A DNA stretch of 42,510 nucleotides from a virus. The DNA lies in the IMG/VR virus record IMGVR_UViG_3300003937_000377, positions 1 through 42,510 of that record. One strand, 5' to 3'. Shown here in pieces: positions 1-7,000 of the stretch. The position numbers and the translations under genes are program-made. Numbering within the stretch: position 1 is the first letter of the stretch; the number at the start of each line of letters is the position of its first letter. The notes beneath the pieces were generated by a model that was given only the letters and a program-made list of their open reading frames with translations, searched no databases and was not told the origin of the DNA.

Positions 1-201
1 TCATTCCTGTTCCTGCAGTTGGCGGGCGCTGAGCACCGGATAGGTGAAGCCCAGCTGGCGTGCGCGCGCAAGCTTGGCATCGCGCGTGTACAGCAGCTTC
101 CAGTTCTTCTCGGGCTTGTAGCTGTAGGCGGTCGTGGCGCGGTCGCCACCACGGTTGCGCGCCTGGCTGCGACGCCAGGCACGGTTTCTTGCAGATTCCA
201 T
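1..201 (-). CDS. Small basic hypothetical protein of the host chromosome
   Basis: This 66-residue protein is rich in Arg and Lys in its first half and has no signal peptide or membrane segment. The ATG at 201 gives an open frame down to a TGA at the window edge. It lies outside the tRNA remnant that marks the prophage end, so it belongs to the bacterial chromosome. I do not recognise a function. Similar short basic proteins are found in Xanthomonadaceae genomes, but that is recollection and not a search. Confidence 0.6.
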   Translation of the reverse strand: MESARNRAWRRSQARNRGGDRATTAYSYKPEKNWKLLYTRDAKLARARQLGFTYPVLSARQLQEQE

Positions 202-273
202 GATGTGTTCTCGTGAGTACCGGGTTCAGCAGCCGCGGTAGTACGAGTGGCGCGCAGCATACACCGCGCGCAC

Positions 274-304
274 AAAAAAGCCCACGCATTGCTGCGCAGG
301 CTTC
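274..304 (-). terminator. Rho-independent terminator downstream of tRNA-Pro
   Basis: On the minus strand a hairpin with arms AAGCC...GGCTT and an inner GCA/TGC pairing is followed directly by a run of T. It lies just 3' of the tRNA-Pro remnant in transcription order, so it is the original terminator of that tRNA gene. Confidence 0.75.
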
Positions 305-318
305 TTGATTCATCACAG

Positions 319-366
319 TGGTCGGGACGGCCGGATTCGAACCGACGACCCTCTGCCCCCCAGGCA
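319..366 (-). other. Prophage attachment site: 3' half of tRNA-Pro(GGG)
   Basis: Read on the minus strand, the segment holds an anticodon arm with loop CTGGGGG (anticodon GGG, G at position 37), the T arm with loop TTCGAAT, the acceptor 3' strand and an encoded CCA. The identity to a tRNA stops at 366, inside the 5' side of the anticodon stem. The D arm and acceptor 5' strand are absent. This is the partial copy left when a phage integrates into the 3' end of a tRNA gene. The integrase gene at the opposite end of the window fits this reading. Confidence 0.88.
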
Positions 367-490
367 TCGTCACTGATTGATCCATCATATTGATCTGTAA
401 GGGTTTCTGGCCTGTGCGAGGCCTCCCAAAAGTGCAGATTGCGCCCCAATCCGATCAATCACTTACGCACGGATAGGGTGCAGCCTGGCC
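367..490. other. Non-coding left end of the prophage
   Basis: No gene is supported here. A weak hairpin (GGCCT / AGGCC, 409-423) lies downstream of the last leftward phage gene and might help end late transcription, but no clear U-run follows it. Confidence 0.4.
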
Positions 491-835
491 CTACCCCATC
501 CACCCGAATGGCGGATCCAAGTCAGCCTTGGCCAGCCGGTTCCCGCGGACCTTCTCCTGCCACGCCAGGATCTTGGCGACGTCCTCCCGCAGCCTCGCCT
601 CGTGCCTGGTCACCCATAGCTCGGCCCCTGCCCGGCCCTGCTCGTAGCTGCTGCACCAGCGGAACGGACCGCCGGGGCCATGCCGGTGCCGATCCAGAGA
701 GGCGATCCAGATGCCATCGTTCACCCGCTGGGCCATGGCCACCACCCACACACCATGGCAGGCGATCACGGTCAGGGGGTCATCCGGGCGGCTGGCGGAC
801 CTGGTCGTCCAGTTGAAGTCGGCGGGTAGCGGCAT
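491..835 (-). CDS. Conserved phage protein downstream of tail fibre gene, unknown function
   Basis: The product is 114 residues, soluble, rich in Trp and Arg, with a C-terminal helix containing WVTRHEARLRE. It is the last gene of the leftward late operon. A longer frame reaches a GTG at 886, but its GGGAG lies directly against the start with no spacer. The ATG at 835 begins with MPLPADFNW, which resembles starts of similar phage proteins I recall. Neither start has a good Shine-Dalgarno. Its position after the tail fibre genes suggests a tail-fibre-linked or host-interaction role, but there is no direct evidence. Confidence 0.6.
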   Translation of the reverse strand: MPLPADFNWTTRSASRPDDPLTVIACHGVWVVAMAQRVNDGIWIASLDRHRHGPGGPFRWCSSYEQGRAGAELWVTRHEARLREDVAKILAWQEKVRGNRLAKADLDPPFGWMG

Positions 836-945
836 GGCCGGGAGGATACGGCCGGCCGTCGCAGATCCTGCGAACGGGCCAGCCACCTCCCTGAACCATT
901 TGGCCAGAGTCGAGCCCGACTCGACCCTGCTTCAACCCGGTCGGG

Positions 946-2421
946 TCAGCCGGGCGCCCGGTTGGGGAACGCAACATGGGGAGGCGTGAAGTCTGCCGTG
1001 TAGCGCCCCACACCCTTGGTAAACCGGACCTCGTCGAACGTTCCGACCAGCTGGGTGCCAGGCACGAGGACGCCATTGATCTTGTCGCAGCCAATGGTGA
1101 AGGGCGTGCCGCTGTAGTCGTAGGACTGCGGCATTGCGACCTGGCCAGACATCAAGCCATCAACGAAGATCCGCCCCACGCCGGCAACGCGGCTCACCGC
1201 GACGTGGTGCCATTGGCCATCGGCAATCGTTGCGACGGACGAAACCAGGGGGGCATTGAAGTCAACCAGCACAAGCCTGCCAGCAGAATCCGCAGCCAGC
1301 TTCCAGGTTCTACGGGCGTCCTGATAGAAGCTGATGATCGAACCAAGCCCGGCGGGGGCCGCCGGGCATCGCACGAAGCACTCGGCAGTGAAGTCGCCGG
1401 TTCCAACGGCGAACACCGGCGAAGACACGTAGTACACACCGGCCCCCGGATCGGGATTTGCCACGCCATCGACGAAGCGCCCCGGCACGATCTGGCAGCC
1501 GCCTGGCTGGATCACCAAGTTGCTGTGGGGCAGAGGCGCAGAGTTGATGAATGTGCCATCAGGTCGCACGTACACCGGGTCGAAGTGGAGCAGCAGCACC
1601 ACACTGGCGTAGTAGTCGTCCCCATACATCACCTTTACCTGGCCACGCCAGATGGCACTGCGACCTGCCGAATCCTTGGCTTGGATGGTGAGATTGAATG
1701 TCGCTTCCTGGTCGATGCCAGAGACCAGCTGGTGAGTCCAGGTGAACTCATCCACGAAGAGGGCCTTGTTCTCCCGATGCCTGATCCCGCGGGCCGCGAC
1801 ATTGACGAACAGGCCCGGCTCAGGCGGAACTGCGGCCACGGTGGACGGGTACACCCGATTCTTCGATGCGGACATGACCGCATTCCCCTCGCTCGTCGCG
1901 ACCAGCTCCCCGGTGCTGCGGCGCCATTGCAGCTGGACAGCAGCGCCCGCGTTTCCTTCGGAGCTGGCCCCCTGCCGCACTGCGCAGGTGGCGGAGATGG
2001 CGCGGCCGGGGATCGTCGGGTACCGTGCGACGTTCTCGATCAGGGAGCTGCCATAGGCGTCCAAGTACCTCGCAGCCTTGGCACCGACCGGTGGATTCTC
2101 GGTTCCAATGACCCAGCCAGGCCCCTTCTGCCACATGGTGTCCCCATCCTCGAAACCGGGGTTGGGGATCACCGCAGCAGTTTCGAGGTAGGCGGGCCAG
2201 GACAGCACGATCTCACCGGCTGCCGCGTCGTAGGCGATGCCCGATCCGTTGGGAAGCGGGTCGCCGTCGATTATCGCCACCGAAACACCGCCGATCGGGT
2301 TGTGCAGCTTCAGCCGGCCCTGGTATGCGTCTCCCGGCTTCGCAACAGGCAGCTGCCCGTCAATGAACATGGCGAGGCGGCCGGAAACCTGGTCGAGGTC
2401 AGGCCTATCGAAGATCCGCAT
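946..2421 (-). CDS. Tail fibre/receptor-binding protein with C-terminal LamG-like domain
   Basis: The product has 491 residues. The C-terminal third (about residues 265-490) shows a concanavalin-like LamG pattern: VVLLLHFD, then FTAECFVRC, GQWHHVAVSR, IFVDG and FDEVRFTKGVGRY. Such domains bind glycans and occur in phage fibres. The central part contains Ig- or carbohydrate-binding-like strands. The frame is open to a GTG at 2427 that overlaps the upstream stop, but the ATG at 2421 sits 9 bases after GGAG and is preferred. Its place next to the other tail protein gene suggests it forms the distal, host-recognising part. I see no variable repeat or adenine-mutagenesis signature. Confidence 0.8.
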   Translation of the reverse strand: MRIFDRPDLDQVSGRLAMFIDGQLPVAKPGDAYQGRLKLHNPIGGVSVAIIDGDPLPNGSGIAYDAAAGEIVLSWPAYLETAAVIPNPGFEDGDTMWQKGPGWVIGTENPPVGAKAARYLDAYGSSLIENVARYPTIPGRAISATCAVRQGASSEGNAGAAVQLQWRRSTGELVATSEGNAVMSASKNRVYPSTVAAVPPEPGLFVNVAARGIRHRENKALFVDEFTWTHQLVSGIDQEATFNLTIQAKDSAGRSAIWRGQVKVMYGDDYYASVVLLLHFDPVYVRPDGTFINSAPLPHSNLVIQPGGCQIVPGRFVDGVANPDPGAGVYYVSSPVFAVGTGDFTAECFVRCPAAPAGLGSIISFYQDARRTWKLAADSAGRLVLVDFNAPLVSSVATIADGQWHHVAVSRVAGVGRIFVDGLMSGQVAMPQSYDYSGTPFTIGCDKINGVLVPGTQLVGTFDEVRFTKGVGRYTADFTPPHVAFPNRAPG

Positions 2422-2423
2422 GT

Positions 2424-3965
2424 TCACGCCCTCCGGCCGACCAAGTACACCCGCAGCCCCTTCGCCAACGCGTTTCCAACTTGGTCAACGTCGATGGTGA
2501 TCTCATCGCCGGCGAAAAGGACATCGCCGCCTGGCGCATACACCGCCGGCGTTGCTGCGGTCGTGGTGGTCCGCTCGTTGTTGTCGAAGGTGAGCCGGGT
2601 CGAGAAGATGCTGGTGCCGTTGCGGTTCACGTCCACCGTCAGTACGGTGCCCGCTGCCTGCGCAACCGCGAGACTGGCATAGCAACCACCGGCCAGCACC
2701 GAATCCAGCACCATACCGAATGGCATGAAGTAGCTATCTTTCGCAGTGCCGGTGCCGATGTTCGTTCCGATCAGGGCGCTGCGGTCCTCCAACTCGATCA
2801 CGATCTTGTCGGGCGTTTCGACAGTCCGCAGCAGATCGCCGGAGGCCAGCCATGTACCAGCATCCGGCGCGATGCAGGATGCGCTGATAGGTGATCCAAC
2901 AACGCGAGTCTTCGCGCTGAACCCAGTGGCGGCGATGACCTGGCCGGTTCCTTCAGCCACCAGCGTGACCTGCCCGGCTCCCATCTGGGCAACCGAGAAG
3001 AACTGTCCTTCCTTCCAGTCGGCGCTGCCGCCGGTGTTCGCCCGCATGGTGAGGGTGATCGGCGTGGCCGAGTTGGCCAAGATCAGGGTGTTGTGCATGT
3101 CCCCGGCCAGCGTGGTGTTGCCGGTGACGCTGACGATCCGCGGCGCAACCGTGTAGACCGGCGGTTCACCGATCCACGGCCTGGCGTAGCCGCGCAGGGT
3201 CGTGAAGCCTCGCACGCCGTCGCCGAGGGGCGGATTGAAGCGGATGGCCGGGGGAGCGCCGGCAGTACCTGGCACGATCATGAACTCCCCTACCCCATCC
3301 GCATCGACTGGGCGGGACACCTTGTAGTTGCCGGCACCCGCAGTGATCTCGACTGCGGTGTCGTAGAACAGCGGGCTCAGCACGTCGGCCCCGGCCAGAT
3401 GGAAGTCGGTCACCTCCCCGTCGCCCTCGAACGTCCACAGCCTCGGCGTGATTCCGATCGTGCCGCCACCGCCCTGGATCTGCTCGATCAGCACCAGCGC
3501 ACTACGAAGGTTCAGGGCGTCGGCCAAGGCCGTGGCGTCGCCCACGTTGGTGATGCGGCTGCCCTTGGCGTCCCAGACGAACTCGCCCGTAACCGGGTCC
3601 TGGACCAGCTGCATGCCGTTGTCCAACAGCTGCTGCAGCTGCATCACCCGGTAGTCGAAAGCGTCTTCGTGGATCTCCGGCAAGAACGCACCCTGATTGG
3701 TGATGTCCGTGGGCTGGTCCATCGGGACCGTGCGCAGGATCAGGATGTCGGCATTCAGCGCGGGCGCGACGTTGAAGGTCACCTTGCTGGCCGGCTGGCG
3801 CAGCCCAGTTACCGTGTACTGCGCCGGCGGCACCAGGTTGTAGACCGGGTGCGTGCCGGTGAACACCTGGATGTGGCTCGACAGGAACGCCCTCGGCCCG
3901 TTGAACGCGGTGGCGACGCCGTTCCCCACGTAGGTCTTGCGGCGGTCATTTGCGGAAATGGTCAT
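2424..3965 (-). CDS. Phage tail fibre or tail appendage protein
   Basis: The product has 513 residues. The N-terminal 130 residues (RKTYVGNGVATAFNGPRAF...) match the particle-binding domain common in T7-like tail fibres and tailspikes: a short beta domain followed by QLQQLLDN heptads. A central beta-rich region and a C-terminal domain, with a stretch resembling secreted or decoration modules, follow. The stop overlaps the next gene's GTG, so the two are coupled. It probably anchors the LamG protein or is itself the fibre shaft. The upstream gap carries a terminator-like hairpin. Confidence 0.75.
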   Translation of the reverse strand: MTISANDRRKTYVGNGVATAFNGPRAFLSSHIQVFTGTHPVYNLVPPAQYTVTGLRQPASKVTFNVAPALNADILILRTVPMDQPTDITNQGAFLPEIHEDAFDYRVMQLQQLLDNGMQLVQDPVTGEFVWDAKGSRITNVGDATALADALNLRSALVLIEQIQGGGGTIGITPRLWTFEGDGEVTDFHLAGADVLSPLFYDTAVEITAGAGNYKVSRPVDADGVGEFMIVPGTAGAPPAIRFNPPLGDGVRGFTTLRGYARPWIGEPPVYTVAPRIVSVTGNTTLAGDMHNTLILANSATPITLTMRANTGGSADWKEGQFFSVAQMGAGQVTLVAEGTGQVIAATGFSAKTRVVGSPISASCIAPDAGTWLASGDLLRTVETPDKIVIELEDRSALIGTNIGTGTAKDSYFMPFGMVLDSVLAGGCYASLAVAQAAGTVLTVDVNRNGTSIFSTRLTFDNNERTTTTAATPAVYAPGGDVLFAGDEITIDVDQVGNALAKGLRVYLVGRRA

Positions 3966-3980
3966 GGGTGCATCGGCTCC

Positions 3981-4010
3981 AGAAAGAAGAAGCCCCGCAT
4001 CTGCGGGGCT
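3981..4010 (-). terminator. Terminator-like hairpin before the tail fibre gene
   Basis: On the minus strand AGCCCCGCA/TGCGGGGCT forms a 9-bp stem with a very short loop, followed by TTCTTCTTTCT. It separates the giant ejection-protein gene from the tail fibre genes. The same pyrimidine tail follows another hairpin at 17192-17224. Confidence 0.6.
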
Positions 4011-4061
4011 CAGGGGTCGGTGAAGGGGTTGGTTACTGCTTTTCCTTGGACCGCTTGTAGA

Positions 4062-7000
4062 TCACTCCTTCTTCGGCGGCTCCTGCATTGCCCAATTAAG
4101 GGCGGACACATCACGCCCTTCTCTCTCGGCCTGAATCAAATCAATGGTCTTGTTGATTTGAGTTGAAGGAATACCGGTAGCTTGACCTGTCAGATCGATG
4201 CCAACACGCACGGCCGCCCTATCCAACTCTCCCTGCCCGGCCTGCTCATACGCGTCGTAGATGGTAGAGAACATGGTCGCGATGGCACCGCCGCCGTCGT
4301 ACCCCCTGAGATTGGCCGAGAGCTGGTTGAGCCCCGGAATGGTGCCGAGCATGCCGAATGCGCCTTCCTTGAGCATCCAAACAGCAAGATCGTCGGCGAT
4401 CCCGTCGTCGTCTTCGTCATTGGGCAGCTTGCCGCGCAATGCTGCGGTGATCAGGTTTTCCAGAACCAGCAGCATGAACATGTGGGTGCCCCACTTCAGT
4501 GCCTGCCGTGGGCTACGGAAGTTGGTCGTGCGGGTACGCTCATAGATCAGATTGCCCTTGGCAAGCATGTAGCCAGCCAGCATCGTCGTGCTTTTCACCC
4601 ATTCTGATTGACGGGTCGAGTCATTCAGCGTGCCTCGCTGAAGCGGCGTCTTGTCGACAAAGTCCTGGGAACCCTGCGCCCGTGTAACAACGTCGTCAGC
4701 GTAAGCGCGTGCTTTGGAGGTATCGCCGCCGAATTTCTCCAGGCCCACCTGCTCTGCTGCCAACCAGGTCTGCACGTCCACAATGCGCTGCACCTGCCCC
4801 ATCATCGCGTAGCCCCAACGGATCGCCGCTGCTCGGCCGGCGGCAATCCTGCCCGCCTTCGCGTCCATTACTTCCTGCACCGCGTCTGCGTGCGTCTGAG
4901 CCCGCAGGCGCATTTTCGTGGACGACTCATCAACGTATTGGTAGGACTTGCGCGGGTGACGAAGCATGTTCTGCAACGCCTGCCACATCGGCTTGGCGCC
5001 AAGGATTACAGTCGATTGGGATACGCCCGTAAGCTGCAGCATTGCCGATGACACACGCCACGTCAGAACCGCTGCTGTGAAGTTCGAGCGGAAGAATCTC
5101 GCAGCCTGTTCGGCCCACATGCGCGGCGCCATCTCGCCAGCTGCAGCATCCTGCAACCAGTAGTCCAGAGCCTTTCGAAGTTCGAGCATCCCAGTATCAG
5201 CAAGCGCTTCAGAGAACTTTTGGCCATTCAGGACGCTATGCACATAGTTCACGCCGTCGCCCAAGTAGAGGTCGCGAATTACATCCCGCAAGTGCGTATC
5301 CAGCACGTTTAGTTCCAACCTGACGGTACGCCCACCGCTACCTACGCGCTCAATGGTATGGCCATCACGCGTCTGCGCCCGCAGGTTCGCCCCAACGCCA
5401 ATCGCATTGAAATAGTCTTCGGCTTCTTCTCGAACCGTTCGCACTGAGTCAGATTGGAACTTCAGTGGGTAGTAACCTCCCTGCACGACGATGGTGCTTC
5501 CGTCTCGCGTCGTAACCGTAAAGGCTGATCGCTCAACCTTCTCCGGCGAAAGCCCAGTGCGGCGGCGCTCCGTTTCGGCGATCTGCGGCCAGTACGAGTC
5601 GATCATGTTCCACGCGCGTTGGACGAATGCCCAGTCCCTCGCGTCCAACTGCCCCAGTAGAGTTCCCACCTGCTGAGCGCTGAGACGCCCACGTACCTGG
5701 GTCAGGATCGCCTGTCGATTCCCTTCATTGCCCCAGTTCATAGCCAGGGCCAGCAGGCGCTCATGACTCCAGAGATCGCCATTGACGGATTCCATTGGCC
5801 GGGCCCGTGCCATCCGAGATAGTTCCTCTCGGCTGTAGTGAGTGCGGTAGAGATCAGCAAGTGCTTCCTGTGCCTCACGCAGCTTCAGGTCTGTCTGAGC
5901 CTGAGCGTCCCGGAGCACCCGGACGGTGTTGTCCCAAACCGGCCCCCCGTCTGTGAACCCATCGAGCTCTCTGGCGATGTCGGTAGCCGCTCCCTGAATT
6001 GCCCGGAACTGCATCAACCCGCCAAATGCGCGATCTCCAATGGAAGGAATGCCAGTTGTCGCGTTTCTCTCGCGGCTTCCGGACCTCACTGAGGCGGCCA
6101 TCTCAGCATCGATCTTGCCAGCGTCTCGCTCTTCTTTCCCCAGTCTCAAGGTGTTCTTGGTATTGGCCAGGTGAGCGATCTGCTTGACCGTATCCACGAT
6201 GTCCCTGAGGTCGGCGATGGACATGTCGCTGATGTTGGTCAGCCGCATTTCCTCCAACAGTCGTTGCGGGACGTTAATCGCTTTGCGTGCGGCGTGCTGA
6301 GCATCTACCCATTCGGCGAGGCTCTGCCGACGGCGAACTTGCGCGCCTGATATGGGTTTGACCTCAAGCCCTTCAAGCAGGGCGTCCACTTGCTCCAGGT
6401 AGTCAGCGCCAGCCTTACCCAGTTTCGACCGCGCCTTGTCGCCGGTCATCTGCTTCAGGTAGCGCTCGATCCTTCCGAACTCCTCCTGCGCGTTGCGGGC
6501 TTCAGCGAACAGCACAGCGTTCAGGGCCTGCTGCCGCTTCGCCTGCAGCGCATCGGCGTACTTCCCCGCGGCCGCCGCCTTCGCCGCCGCGCGCGCAGCC
6601 TTGCGCTCAGCGACCAGGTACTCATTGGGGCGGATCTGGCGCGCGGTCTTCTCGGCCAGCACCGCCTGCGCAACGGCCTTCAGTTCGCGTCGGTTCGGCC
6701 GCGGCTCCTTGGCGAGGTCTGCCAGCACACCCAGCTCGCGCTCCAGCAGCTGAATCTTGCGGCTGCCGTGCACGGCGTCCAACGCTCGCTGCGGCAGTGT
6801 GCCGTCGGTCATCGGCTCCCCGTGCCGGGCCTGCATGCGCGCATCAGCTTCCGCGCTCACACCCGCCAGGGTCTGCCGTACCGTCCACAGTCCCTGCACC
6901 AGTTCGTCGGCGGAACTGAAGCCCAGCAGGGTGGCCACCTCTTCGGGATGGGTGCCGCCCTTGCGCGCGTAGACCCGTCCCATTTTGTCGAGCAGGCCGT

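Noticed and set aside
946-2421. Diversity-generating retroelement target in the fibre gene, considered because the head is BPP-1-like
   Set aside because: No reverse transcriptase gene and no template repeat were seen, and the fibre end is LamG-like, not C-type-lectin-like.
976-2682. Long plus-strand open frame of 568 codons opposite the tail fibre genes
   Set aside because: It is a shadow frame of two clear virion genes, with low-complexity Arg/Ala/Gly composition and no ribosome site or domain.
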